Source of the DNA: DATEDA01 sp963827595
GTDB taxonomy: Bacteria; Pseudomonadota; Gammaproteobacteria; Burkholderiales; SG8-39
NCBI GenBank assembly: GCA_963827595.1
Contig: CAWHBT010000004.1
Location: 1 to 64,000 of the forward strand
Length of the DNA: 64,000 bases
Direction of reading: 5' to 3'
The translations under genes and the position numbers were made by a program. The notes under the pieces are model-generated. The model saw only the letters and a list, made by a program, of their open reading frames with translations, did not search any database and had not been told where the DNA came from. Shown piece by piece: positions 1-8,712 of the stretch (position 1 is the first letter of the stretch; the number at the start of each line of letters is the position of its first letter).

Positions 1-1398
1 GCTGACGCCGCGTCCTGTTGATTACGGAAGGTTGAGGCCCAAATCGGATGCCCGAACTTCGGCCCCGCCGCGACACCGATGTAATCCCCGATGAAAGTGC
101 CGCCGAACCCCACATTTCCGTCGATGAAATCAGTGCTTGCGCGTAACGCGGGACGGAAGGCCCTCTGGTTGGGGCGCTTCATGCTGACGTAAGTCATCAT
201 GAGCCGGTTGTCAGGGTCGTCCCTCCTGTCGTAGTAGGCGACCCAGATGGAGGCGTCTTTAGCGACGGTGACCCACGGGAAGATCTGATCGGCGGTTCCC
301 GTGTCGTCATTGACCCTGATCGCCGGTCTGAACGACGCACCCCGGTCACGCGACTCCGAATACAGGATATCGGCATTGCCTGCGCGGTAGTCTGCCCACA
401 CGACGTGGATGCTTCCCGAGCGATTGTTAACAGCGATGGACGGAAAGTTGTTGACCCGGAAATTCGAATTTAAGAGGGCACAACGACCGTCTGGGTTGAT
501 TCGGGGGCAGACTGGCGTTACCTGATCGACCACCTGCTGGGTGAACGAGTTGCCGCCGTCCAAGGAGGTGGCCACCATGATCCTTCGCGGAGGACTGAAA
601 TTCTCAAAGGCCACGTACACTTCGCCCTTTGGCCCCACCGCATGATATGACCCCTGATTGAACCGCCGTTGACTTGCACGGGATTACTCCAAGTCGCCCC
701 GCCATAATTCAGTGCGATGGCGCGATGGGCGAGCCGCTGGGATCGAAGCGGGTCCACGAGACGTAGATGCGGCCCGAAGTCGGGGCTCAACGGGACGCCG
801 TGTCGATCGCGACGAACTCCTTGTCATGGAAAACATGGGGTCAGGGCTCTCGACGGATCGTCGCCACGGTGTTCGATCGTGTGAAGGTCCGTAGACCGTG
901 CGATGACGAGGGCGCTCAAATTCGTGTTTCGATTGAACTCAGGCATACGAAATTCGCCGTACCGTTCGCATCGAAGGCCATCGCCAGGTCCCCGCCCGCG
1001 GGAAAAGGGACCGGCTGAATACCACCGCTGATGTCGTGCCAAGTCTGGCCGCCATCCGTCAAACCGTCCATTCCGCACCCGGAGTCCCCGTTGCGGTAGT
1101 CATTGTTCTTTGCCGCGAGCCCGTCGAGCATTTCTGGGGTCGATCGCGATAGTCGTCTCATTCTGAGGGCTAACGCCGACGTCCTGGCTCACTACGACCG
1201 TTTCTCCCACGGCTCGCCCCCGGCGGCGTGGGACGGCAAAACGCCTTCACCCATCCCGGCAGTGAAGGGATCGATCTCCACAACGCCCGAACGGGCGGTT
1301 TAGCGGATCACCCCGCACCACCCCCCTGTGCTTACGATAGGTCGGCGTCAGCGAGAGTCGGCGCTGCTGAGCACGATTACCCTCATGTTTTGTTTCAT
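1..1398 (-). pseudogene. Asp-box (BNR) sialidase-fold exported protein, frameshifted and cut by the window edge
   Basis: Reading the minus strand across three frames gives one continuous protein-like sequence. It contains Asp-box-type repeats such as LTDGGQTWHD (near 1050), TSLDGGNSFTQ (near 560) and SESRDRGASF (near 350), which are typical of six-bladed sialidase-like propellers. The likely start is the ATG at 1398, preceded by GGAGGG. Frame changes or stops occur near 1350, 900 and 645, so no single frame codes for the whole protein. The C-terminus lies beyond position 1. The family includes sialidases and many exported proteins of unknown substrate, so enzyme activity is not claimed. It is probably a dead gene, although assembly indels could mimic this. 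Confidence 0.6.
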
Positions 1399-1655
1399 CG
1401 GATGACTCCCTCCGGTGAGATAAGAAGACGCTGATTTCAGGACTGCGAGAGGCGCAATCAGGTGATTCTTTACGGACTCAGGCATCGTCATCTCCCAGGA
1501 GCTCGTCCTGACGGCGAGAACTCGGTGTCGCAATTCCCAATGGGCAGATTCTACTGAGCGAGCCGGCCGCGTGCTGGCGCGTCGCAAGTCGTCGAGCAGT
1601 TGTTGGACATCGACTTCGACTTGATGGTGACGGACCTAGCACCGTCGACCTGCTC

Positions 1656-1919
1656 ATTCAACGGGCGGGGCGGACCATCGCCGCCGGCATGACGAAGGAG
1701 GTCACTTTCGAACCGGTCGACGAGCCGGTCAACGACCGCATCGACGACGCCTACCGTGCCAAGTACCGTGGCAACGCGTACTTGAGCCCGACGATCGGCG
1801 CACCGGCTCGCTCCGCCACAGTCAAGATCATGCCGCGCGAGACCAAACCCTCTACGTCCAAAACGCCCCTGTTAGTATGCCGGAGACATCCAGGGGGTGG
1901 TGTGTGGTGCCCCTCGTGA
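1656..1919 (+). pseudogene. Fragment resembling the C-terminal half of a DUF2255 protein
   Basis: The frame ending at 1919 carries a segment (VTFEPVDEPVNDRIDDAYR, then a Y-L-S-P stretch and a T-V-K-I-M-P-R end) that matches my memory of the C-terminal half of DUF2255 proteins. There is no matching N-terminal half upstream. The last 20 or so codons look unrelated to the family, so both ends seem broken. The function of DUF2255 is unknown. The assignment rests on recalled family patterns only. Confidence 0.4.
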
Positions 1920-1957
1920 TGAGATGCGCTGTATCGGAAACCCGTTGGTGACACGGG

Positions 1958-2098
1958 GCCTAACTCAATGTCCGCTTGGGGTCGATAGCGTCGTCGAGCG
2001 GCCGCTTTCACGAAGGGGCCGTTAAGTCGCTCTTCGGCCGAAAGCTGCCGCACAGCAAGGTCGCCCAGAGCGGCCGTTAGGCGGCGCTATCGACTCGA
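1958..2098. repeat. Palindromic dispersed element with attC-like ends
   Basis: GCCTAAC at 1958-1964 and GTTAGGC at 2076-2082 are perfect complements and fit the integron attC boxes RYYYAAC and GTTRRRY. They are 125 bp apart, and the bases just inside (around TCCGCTTGG and CCAGAGCGG) also pair. A second inverted repeat overlaps: gtcgatagcg (1981-1990) pairs perfectly with 2085-2094. About 60 bp of the interior (1979-2041) recurs at 15694-15760. No integron integrase is present in the window, so attC identity is only a possibility. Confidence 0.45.
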
Positions 2099-2280
2099 AG
2101 CGGCACTCCGGATCGAAAATAAGTATCAACCAAATCCTCTGGGTCTTCGACCGCGAGACGACCTCCCGCGCTATGCGAAGCAGGGGTGACCGCGCCGGGT
2201 GTTCGTCCCCACCGACTTCGGTTGTCCGAATTCGGACTGATGCAGAATCGAGCCTCTGCAACCATCCAGGAGCGCTCCAC

Positions 2281-3126
2281 ATGCATGAGACTCACCCCAG
2301 CGTTGCCGACAAGCGGCGCGCCTTTCAGCAACTGCACGAGGCCGGGTGCTTCGTCATTCCGAATCCGTGGGACGTGGGAAGCGCGCGTTTCCTGCAGAGT
2401 CTCGGCTTCAAGGCGCTTGCCACACAAGCTCCGGTTTTGCCTGGTCGCAGGGCCACCCCGACGGTGCCGTTCCCCGCGACGTGGTGGTCAGTCACCTGCA
2501 GGCGATCGTCGCGGCAACGGACTTGCCAGTCAATGCGGACTTCGAGAGTGGCTTCGCGCGTGATGAGGCAGGCGTTGCGGAAAGCGTCTGTCTCGCGGTC
2601 GAGACCGGGGTGGCGGGACTGTCGATAGAGGATTCGACCGGCGATACGGCAAGGCCGCTCTACGAGCTCGATACCGCAGTCGCGCGGATCCGCGCGGCGC
2701 GCAGAGCGATCGACCAGGCTGGCGGGGATACGCTGCTGGTCGGACGCGCCGAATGTTTTCTTGTCGGTCGACCCGACCTCGAGGAGACGATCGGGCGGCT
2801 CAAGGCGTACGCACGGGCCGGTGCCGATTGCCTCTATGCACCGATCGACGCGCGAGCAAATCGCGGCCGTGGTCGCCGGCGTGGCGCCGAAGCTGGTCAA
2901 TCTGCTGATCGCGTGGGCGAGCGAACTCACGCTGCCGGAGATTTCCGCGCTCGGGGTGCGGCGCGTCAGCGTCGGCGGTGCGCTTGCGCGCTCCGCCTGG
3001 GGTGGATTCGTGCGTGCTGCCAGGTTGATTGGGGAGCAAGGCAAATTCGATGGGTTGGCCGAAGCGGCTTCCGGCCGTGAACTCGATTCGTTCTTTCGCG
3101 ATGATCTGAAGAAGCGAGCGTCCTAA
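2281..3126 (+). pseudogene. Isocitrate lyase/PEP mutase family protein, two frameshifts
   Basis: A full-length relative (about 280 residues) of the PEP mutase/isocitrate lyase superfamily can be assembled from three frames. It runs from ATG 2281 (MHETHPSVADKRRAFQQLH) through NADFESGFARDE and LSIEDSTGD, which correspond to the metal-binding Asp and Glu positions of the family, to the stop at 3126. The frame changes near 2425-2440 and again near 2850. Family members cleave or form C-C or C-P bonds of small 2-keto acids; this subgroup is usually annotated only at family level. As read it cannot make the protein, so it is either decayed or carries two base errors. Confidence 0.7.
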
Positions 3127-3356
3127 TGATTGGCGGTAAGTGTCCTCGTCTCATTGCTGCTAATCGGCCGGCGCGAAGGCTGTGAAGGGCCGCTTCTCTC
3201 AACCCTTTCAGTCGCTTGGCTCAGTCTAAAACAACCTCTTGACCTTCTCAACTAGCCGAGAGTTGACAGTCCGCGAGGCCGCACCGTCAGGTCTCGTCCG
3301 AAACCGCGATTTTTTCCGTCGATGACGGTCCGGCGAACGGCTTTCTGCCGCACCGG

Positions 3357-3829
3357 CTACTTCTTGAACTTGAGCTTGGAACCGTCGAAGGTGGTGACCT
3401 GCGCCGCCATCAGGCCGCCACGCGTGACGTAGGCGTCTGAGCCCTTGTAGGGTTCGGCCAGGAAGTCGGCTTCAGCGCGCCACATCACGTTAAGCGTATT
3501 GCCGACCATGAAGGAGTTTTCGCTCGTGAATTTCAGGCCGTTAAGCCATCGGGCCGCGGCTTGCAGAAACCGGCGAACAGGTCGCCGACCTTCTGCCGGC
3601 CCTTGATCACCTGGCCGTCGGGCAGGTGGATCTCGACGTCATTGGGGTATTGCGCCATCAGTCGATTCCAGTCGCACTTGTTCAACGCATCCAGATGCTC
3701 GTCGACCACCTTTTGCACCGATGCCTGCTTCTTCAGCGGCGGCAGCTTCATCGGTTCGGCGGCCCAGGCGAGCGCAGCGCCGGCGCTCAGTGCCGCGGCG
3801 ACAAAAGTCTTGGCTGTTTGGAACGGCAT
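3357..3829 (-). pseudogene. Secreted SnoaL/NTF2-like protein with one frameshift
   Basis: The start ATG at 3829 follows GGAG and opens a signal peptide (MPFQTAKTFVAAALSAGAAL, cleaved after AWA). An NTF2-like segment follows (VDEHLDALNKCDWNRLMAQY and DVEIHLPDGQVIKGRQKVG). After the codons for RPDG near 3537 the frame shifts by one base, and the rest (LKFTSENSFMVGNTLNVMW to FKK) continues to the stop at 3357. The family is a small cone-shaped fold used by varied enzymes and binding proteins. No catalytic residues can be assigned. A single missing base separates it from an intact gene of about 157 codons. Confidence 0.6.
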
Positions 3830-3863
3830 TTGTGTCTCCGAATGGGGTCGTGATGTTGAAGCT

Positions 3864-4070
3864 TCAGCGCATGAACCGCCGTCTCGATGCGTCGAAACCG
3901 GCTTGAAAGACACCTTGCCCGATGAGCTCACCGAGCTCGCGTTCACGCCCGGCGTCGCACTCGAACTCGGCGCTGAGCTCAGCAAGGCAGCGCGCGCCAT
4001 CGGTCACCGGCGTGAGCTTCAGGGTGGCGACATAGTGCTGCACACCATCGGGCTTTCGAGGATTATAGCG
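3864..4070 (-). pseudogene. C-terminal fragment of an SRPBCC (polyketide cyclase/START-like) protein
   Basis: Minus-strand residues HYVATLKLTPVTDGARCLAE and AEFECDAGRERELGELIGQG, followed by a QAGFDASRRRF end, match the last strand and C-terminal helix of SRPBCC ligand-binding proteins. The N-terminal two thirds are missing. Upstream of about 4070 the same frame runs into a dispersed repeat, so this is a gene tail cut by rearrangement. Activity cannot be inferred. Confidence 0.5.
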
Positions 4071-4177
4071 ATGGGCTGGCGAATATTGGCGCTGCGAGCA
4101 TTGGCGGTCCAGGGCGAACAATTTCTCTCGATGTGGTGAGCTGCGACACTTCGGCTGTTCTGCACGAGGGCTGGAGG

Positions 4178-4226
4178 GGTGCGCGAATGACCGCTTCTGG
4201 TCAGCACGACAGGCAGCAATGGGTCG
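4178..4226 (-). repeat. Short dispersed repeat, copy 1 of 2
   Basis: Read on the minus strand, this segment (CCATTGCTGCCTGTCGTGCT, then a GAAGCGG block) matches 11266-11312 on the plus strand with scattered differences. It lies directly beside the 4209-4322 repeat and overlaps it slightly. Confidence 0.5.
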
Positions 4227-4322
4227 ATAGCGCCGTGGGACGACCGCTCTCGGCAACGTGGTGCTACAGCCGGTCTTGGCCGCTTCGCGACGCCCCGTTA
4301 AAGCTTCGCCCTATCACCCTTG
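4209..4322. repeat. 113-bp repeat shared with 22258-22372
   Basis: From gggtcgatagcgcc to ccactccca the sequence is nearly identical to 22258-22372, with about ten differences. It includes the stop and last codons of a nuclease gene (minus strand) plus about 90 bp beyond the stop. The first part (gtcgatagcg) is also shared with the 1979 and 15694 repeats. Confidence 0.75.
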
Positions 4323-4370
4323 CGCCACTCCCACGACGGCACGGGAGCATTGTCAACCCACAGCCCACCA
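4298..4370 (-). pseudogene. C-terminal fragment of a staphylococcal-nuclease-like protein
   Basis: The minus strand encodes GLWVDNAPVPSWEWRKGDRA followed by K, L and the stop at 4298-4300. This is almost the same tail as the nuclease at 22338-22865. Only about 23 codons remain; upstream it stops abruptly at the terminator of the PEP-CTERM gene. It is a fossil left by duplication or deletion. Confidence 0.65.
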
Positions 4371-4397
4371 AACGAAAACCCCGCCACGCGGGCGGGG
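4371..4397 (-). terminator. Rho-independent terminator of the PEP-CTERM gene
   Basis: On the minus strand CCCCGCC pairs with GGCGGGG across a short loop and is followed by TTTTCGTTT. It sits just beyond the coding end of the PEP-CTERM gene, as expected for its terminator. Confidence 0.7.
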
Positions 4398-4404
4398 TCC
4401 GTAT

Positions 4405-5259
4405 GCGCTTTGTGTTACCCAGTGCAGCCTGCGGCGACGAGCGAAGCCGAGGCCGGCGACGGCGAGCCCGAGGAGTGCGAGGGTGGACGGTTCAGGTATA
4501 GGTTCGCCGTACAGGAAATCGTCCATGGCGACCACGTCGATCCCACCCCCGTCATTGGGGCCCAAAGCCGCGTTACCCGTCGTAATCCGCACGCTAGCGA
4601 TGATCGCCCCTCGAAACCACGCCCAGGAACGAAAGACTCGCATCTGCGACGGTACCCGACGGCACGGATGAGCGTGCAGGAGCGCGCCCTTCTCATCGAA
4701 GAACTCGATCTGAGTAACGCCCGCCATATCCACATCGGTGAACACCGCGCCGAACCCGCTAACCGACCGGTATCGCGCCGGTCGTGCCCGGCAAGAAGAA
4801 CAAGCCATCGGTAACGTTGCTGTCGACCGGCGCGAACAGCGCAACGGGCTGAAGGTGCTGAAGATGGTGCCATAGGTAGGATTGTTGAAGAGCCCTGCCA
4901 GCCCGCCTGGCGGGAACTGCACCGGATTGGCAGAGGGAGGGGCCTGCGTCAGGCCCGTTCCAAGCGTGGTGAACTGGCCGCCGCGCGAGTCGAGGAACAC
5001 GTTGAACGGCGTTACCGGTGCTGTCGTGGTGTTATTGTTCCCACCGCCATCCCAGTTAATCTCGCGACGACCGGTGGGGAGCGGCCCGGGCGTTGCCATT
5101 ATTCGGGTCGCCCAGATCGGTCCTGAATGGCTCGACTGTCGCCTGGATGGACGCTGCACTGCTGTCGCCAGCCACCGAGAACGTGATGGGCGCAGGCGCG
5201 GCAAGGGTCGGTAACGAGAAAGCGACAAAACCGAGAACGAGCCTGACAGGGTGTGACAT
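4405..5259 (-). pseudogene. PEP-CTERM sorted extracellular protein, frameshifted
   Basis: The ATG at 5259 follows AAAGGGGG and starts a signal peptide (MSHPVRLVLGFVAFSLPTLA). The C-terminus carries a classic PEP-CTERM tail: PEPSTLALLGLAVAGLGFA followed by five basic residues near 4420. Such tails direct export and processing by exosortase in exopolysaccharide-producing Gram-negatives. The middle reads VTPFNVFLDSRGGQFTTLG and GAVFTDVDMAGVTQIEFFD. The frame changes near 5090 and between 4760 and 4860, and again near 4630. The tail frame seems to run past the terminator, so a further base may be lost near 4410. No exosortase gene is in the window. Confidence 0.65.
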
Positions 5260-5653
5260 TAATCCCCCTTTCGGCGGTGTTGAGGCGCCAACACCACGCA
5301 ATAGTCGTGCCATGTGGAAAACTGCAAACAGGGTCCACGCTTAGCCGCGCGACCGTTCGTCACGGACCCGTGGGGTGTAAGAATCTTTGACATGCGCGGC
5401 CGCGCGTCCCGCCGGATTGCGATCAGTCACGCCACTTTGGCATCGACAAGGTACGACCACGCGCTCGACAAGCGCGCCATGTCATACGGCGTGATCGATA
5501 ACACCGTCAGCGGTCGATAAAGGTTCCTGCTTGCTGCCCGATTAGACGCGAGTCGCACGGCGAGCGAGCAGTGGCTATGTAAGTCTTTCGACGCCGGCTA
5601 GTGGATCGCATTCGCAAGCAAGCCCGGCAGGGTTTTCCCGATTCGGTAGCGAG
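5260..5653. other. Non-coding or decayed spacer
   Basis: No frame here looks like a gene. Short open frames on both strands lack start signals and recognisable domains. Confidence 0.5.
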
Positions 5654-5809
5654 GTGCTCGAGCGCGGCTGCCACACGTGCCGTGACTCGATCGGGACACT
5701 CGACAGCCATCACCTGTGGTGCGAGCGGCACCGGATCGTGGTCGTGTTCCCGTGCGGGCTGTGGGAGCGGGAAGCAGGGGGGACGAACCGGCAGGGGGAA
5801 GAACAGTGA
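5654..5809 (+). CDS. Small Cys/His-rich protein, family copy 1 (start uncertain)
   Basis: The frame ending with TGA at 5807-5809 encodes ERGCHTCRDSIGTLDSHHLW, then CERHRIVVVFPCGLWEREAG and about 11 further residues. Cys and His are spaced C-x2-C-x13-C-x2-H-x7-C, which looks like a zinc-binding knuckle. The same pattern, codon-aligned and differing mostly at third positions, occurs at 24319-24477. The frame stays open upstream of 5654, so the GTG at 5654 is only a guess at the start. I do not recognise the family and assign no function. Confidence 0.45.
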   Translation: MLERGCHTCRDSIGTLDSHHLWCERHRIVVVFPCGLWEREAGGTNRQGEEQ

Positions 5810-5980
5810 CCCTTGGCGGGCGCCCCACGCGAGAACGTTGGACATGATCAAGACGATGGACGATTGCTTCATCCATGAGATCTGCGCCGTCGACCGGCTA
5901 CGCGACCGGCCGCAGGTCGGCGCCGCCGAAGTGCGCGTTCTGTTCGCCGAGCGGTGAACGACAGCCGGCGCGGGCTTGCT

Positions 5981-6115
5981 TCAACCGAGGGTGAAGTACA
6001 GAACTGCGCCGAGACCGGTCCACATGACCATGCTGAGGAAGGCTGCGAAAGGATGTTCCTCGCGGCCCTGAGGTCGTCCTCTGGCTAGACGTGCAGCGGC
6101 TGGCACAGTTTTCAT
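5981..6115 (-). CDS. 44-residue protein with one membrane segment
   Basis: ATG 6115 to TGA 5981 encodes MKTVPAAARLARGRPQGREE followed by a hydrophobic stretch (AAFLSMVMWTGLGAVLYFTL). The layout, a basic N-terminus and one transmembrane helix, suits a small inner-membrane protein. The ribosome site is weak. The flanking 400 bp on each side hold nothing recognisable. It could be a chance ORF. Confidence 0.4.
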   Translation of the reverse strand: MKTVPAAARLARGRPQGREEHPFAAFLSMVMWTGLGAVLYFTLG

Positions 6116-6482
6116 CGACAGGTGAGACTTGATTGATTAGTCGTTTGCGCATTGATCTTCCTCTTACACGGTTGGATGCAAGGGGCCGCCTGCCGGGGAA
6201 TTGCACGACGGATTACGCTGGCAGATAAAGCAGAGTTCGTTCGGTATCCCAGGGCTCATTCAAGCCGTTGGCACTGCCGGCACCACGGCCTCGTGGAGGG
6301 TTCCTGCAGCCGAGATGAGGGGATCCTCTAACCGCATCCGTCGCCAGGTGCAGCGATGCCGACCACCTTGTCCTTACCGCGACTCTTCGGACCGCGCGCG
6401 CTTCGCGGGCGGCCGAGCGCTCGCCGCCGCACGTCGAGAACTGAGGCATTGAGCGGAGTTCCCAGTGCCGTTTCGCCGCTTA

Positions 6483-6785
6483 TTAGTTCCGGTAGATGCG
6501 GTCCCCCCCGCCCTTAATCATGCCGTCGCTCGGTGGCGGCAGCGAACCGCCGGGGCTGCTCGGCCGATCCTGCGTCGTCCCCGACGCGGGCACGCCTTGC
6601 TCAGCCGGCGCAGCACCGCTCTGGGTGCCCCGGCTGCCGGGCTTGTGAGGATCCTCGACCGGCGCAGGGGCCGGAGGCCGCACCACGGTCGGCGGTTGCT
6701 GGCCCGTGGACGGTGTCGTCTGCGCAGGCGCCGGCCCGACGGCGAGCAGAGCGGCAATGCATGAAGCGGCAAGCGTCAGTTTCAT
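6483..6785 (-). CDS. Secreted proline-rich small protein
   Basis: ATG 6785 is preceded by GGAGGT at good spacing. The protein has 100 residues. It begins with a signal peptide (MKLTLAASCIAALLAVGPAP, cut after AQ) and continues as a low-complexity segment rich in Pro, Gly, Ser and Gln (PPTVVRPPAPAPVEDPHKPG), ending DRIYRN. There are no Cys residues in the mature part. This type of short Pro-rich periplasmic protein is common in betaproteobacteria and has no assigned role. The gene is intact and stands alone. Confidence 0.65.
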   Translation of the reverse strand: MKLTLAASCIAALLAVGPAPAQTTPSTGQQPPTVVRPPAPAPVEDPHKPGSRGTQSGAAPAEQGVPASGTTQDRPSSPGGSLPPPSDGMIKGGGDRIYRN

Positions 6786-6966
6786 GTGACCTCCATGTGA
6801 ACAAGATTGCAATCGCTTGCCTGCATGCCGCGTGCCCGCCGGGCGCGGGCATTGCGTTGATCCCTCAGCAGCGGTGAGCGGTTTTTTCCTTCCCGCGGGG
6901 TACACCGCTTGCAGGTCTTCTTGCTTAGGGAGCCAGAGAAGAAACCGAGATGCCAGGAGGTTCTCT

Positions 6967-7296
6967 ATGGCAATGAAAGCACTGCTCGAAGGAAGCGCCG
7001 GAATCTACCGGATTAGAGGTGCAATCTGGGAGCTTGGCTCCTTCGCCTATCGCGCCGTCGTCCACCTGGTCCCCACAGGGCCCCGTCCCAAGCAAGCCGG
7101 GCCGGTAGTCTCGGCCGACGGCATGACGTTGAAAGAAGTACTCCGTGCGACGAAAGAGCAAGTAGAAACTGCAATCGATACGTCCGTGGAAGAGCTCGAC
7201 GTCCTCGATGGGATAGCATCAAGGGCCGGGCGCGACGCCGAGAGGTCACCGCTGCGGCGGCCGATGTCTCCGCGCTATCCGTCTCCGACGGATTGA
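6967..7296 (+). CDS. Hypothetical 109-residue protein
   Basis: The ATG at 6967 follows AGGAGG with 7-bp spacing, which decides the start over upstream in-frame codons. Residues 1-50 include RGAIWELGSFAYRAVVHLVP; residues 50-85 form a likely helix (TLKEVLRATKEQVETAIDTS). The last 25 residues are Arg/Pro rich and lack structure. No domain is recognised. The C-terminal part may read through a lost stop, because composition changes after about residue 85. Confidence 0.5.
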   Translation: MAMKALLEGSAGIYRIRGAIWELGSFAYRAVVHLVPTGPRPKQAGPVVSADGMTLKEVLRATKEQVETAIDTSVEELDVLDGIASRAGRDAERSPLRRPMSPRYPSPTD

Positions 7297-7329
7297 CGCT
7301 CGCTCACGGCGCACCGCCTGATCGTTGGA

Positions 7330-8012
7330 TTACGTTCGATCTGCCAGCAGGCGCAAGAAGGTGTCGCGGATGACGGGTGGAAGGCTTCTCAAGCGATCCC
7401 GGCCGTTGGTTTGTCGCCGTACCCAGCCCACGCGCGCCGATCGGCGGCGAATGAACTCGGGGACGATCCCGGAGACGGCGCCATCCTGCGAAATGAGGTC
7501 CGCCAGCACGAGCGCGTCCTCGAATGCCATCGCAGCGCCGCACGCCATGTTAGGGGACATTGCATGAGCCGCATCACCGATCAGCACGACTCGTCCTCGT
7601 CCCCAGGGTTCGTGCACCACTTCCTCGATGGCCGAGAAGTGAAGCTGCTCGGGGGAGTCGATCTGAGCGAGAACCTCGCGCACCGGCCCGGCGAACTGGC
7701 GGAAGATCTCCCGCAGGCGCTCGACCCGTCCCTCCGGAGGATCCGCGATCGGTCGGGGAGCGATCCGATCTGCATAGCAGTACACGTGGTCGCCTCCTAT
7801 CGGTAGGAGTAGAAACGCGCTTCCGGAGCCTAGAAAGACCGTCCACCCGCTGATTTCCGCCGGGCGACGAGCGATGAAGCGCCAACCCACCTAACCACGG
7901 AACTGCGGATCCGACGCCCCGAACTCGAGGCGCCGGATGGATGATCGGATCCCATCGGCACCGACGACCAGGTCGTACATGTCGTCCGAGCCGTCAGTGA
8001 ACCGCAGCGAGA
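7330..8012 (-). pseudogene. FAD-dependent monooxygenase (PHBH fold), N-terminus lost, internal stop
   Basis: The minus strand encodes the second half of an aromatic-ring-hydroxylase-type flavoprotein. It includes YDLVVGADGIRSSIR (the DG motif region) near 7950 and LIGDAAHAMSPNMACGAAMA with FEDALVLAD (the GD motif that binds FAD ribityl) near 7550. A stop splits them near 7893 (FRG-stop-VGWRF). The Rossmann GxGxxG part, about 110 residues, is absent. At about 8013 the sequence switches to a nuclease N-terminus. This is a dead gene joined to another dead gene. Confidence 0.7.
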
Positions 8013-8192
8013 CCTGCCGTTGATGCGGACCTTGTGCTGCTTCGTCTCGGAGTCGAGCACCGTGATGGTGTCGCCATCGGAGACCGCCACCACGCGGCCC
8101 TCCACGATCCATCCGGCTGCGTTAGCTATGCCCGCGGCGAGGAATAGAATTGCGGCGACCGAGAGGGATCGGGCGGTCAGCTTTACAGCCGC
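8013..8192 (-). pseudogene. N-terminal fragment of a staphylococcal-nuclease-like protein
   Basis: The minus strand encodes a signal peptide (LTARSLSVAAILFLAAGIAN) followed by WIVEGRVVAVSDGDTITVLD and SETKQHKVRI. This is the first beta strand set of the SNase fold, with the DGDT metal-binding motif. It breaks off after about 55 residues and joins a monooxygenase fragment. The same N-terminal pattern is seen at 22740-22865, so at least three nuclease copies or pieces exist in the window. Confidence 0.65.
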
Positions 8193-8313
8193 ATGGTACG
8201 GGAGTAAGAACAATGCAACTCGAAGGAGTAAGAGTGACGCAGCCGGCGCGGCACGGGCCGTTTCAGCTACGGCTCGCGCACTCACGGAACTGGCCGGCAG
8301 GCAGGGACGGGAG

Positions 8314-8664
8314 ATGAAGAGATTCCTCGTATTGTTGCTACCGCTATGCTGGGTATGTCCCCTGCAAGCCCAAACGTTCGGCGCCTTCTTGAATGGCGAA
8401 GAACTGTATTCGTACCTTACTTCGCAAGACGAATCGCAGCAGATGGGCGCTCGGGGCTACATCGCTGGCATCGTCGATCTGCACGTCGTGATGGTGTCAA
8501 GCTACCCCGCGCCGCGATTGTTCTGCAGACCTGGTGGACTAACCCGAGAGCGGACAAGGGATATCGTCAAAGAGTATCTTGAGAATAATCCCGGATCGCG
8601 TCAGGTATTCGCGGCGGAGGTCGTCAGGCGCGCCTTGGGCGAGGCGTATCCTTGCCCGAAATGA
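8314..8664 (+). CDS. Rap1a/Tai-like periplasmic protein
   Basis: The start ATG 8314 follows GGGACGGGAG. The protein has 116 residues. A signal peptide (MKRFLVLLLPLCWVCPLQAQ) precedes a mature domain with FLNGEELYSYL, MGARGYIAGIVDLH, two Cys (FCRPGG and YPCPK) and the RDIVKEYLENNPGSRQVFAA helix. This layout fits the Rap1a/Tai family, whose named members are immunity proteins against type VI secretion amidases (Serratia Rap proteins, Tai). No Tae-type effector or type VI gene is nearby, and most Rap1a-like proteins in genomes are orphans like this. Function as immunity is therefore not claimed. Confidence 0.65.
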   Translation: MKRFLVLLLPLCWVCPLQAQTFGAFLNGEELYSYLTSQDESQQMGARGYIAGIVDLHVVMVSSYPAPRLFCRPGGLTRERTRDIVKEYLENNPGSRQVFAAEVVRRALGEAYPCPK

Positions 8665-8712
8665 TCGGCCAGCGCACGCCGCCGCTGGAACTGACGCCGG
8701 CCGCACGCCAAC

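Noticed and set aside
4298..4322. GTTAAAG/GTTAGAG near the nuclease stop as an attC end
   Set aside because: The seventh base does not fit GTTRRRY and the partner box is poor, so it is listed only as a repeat.
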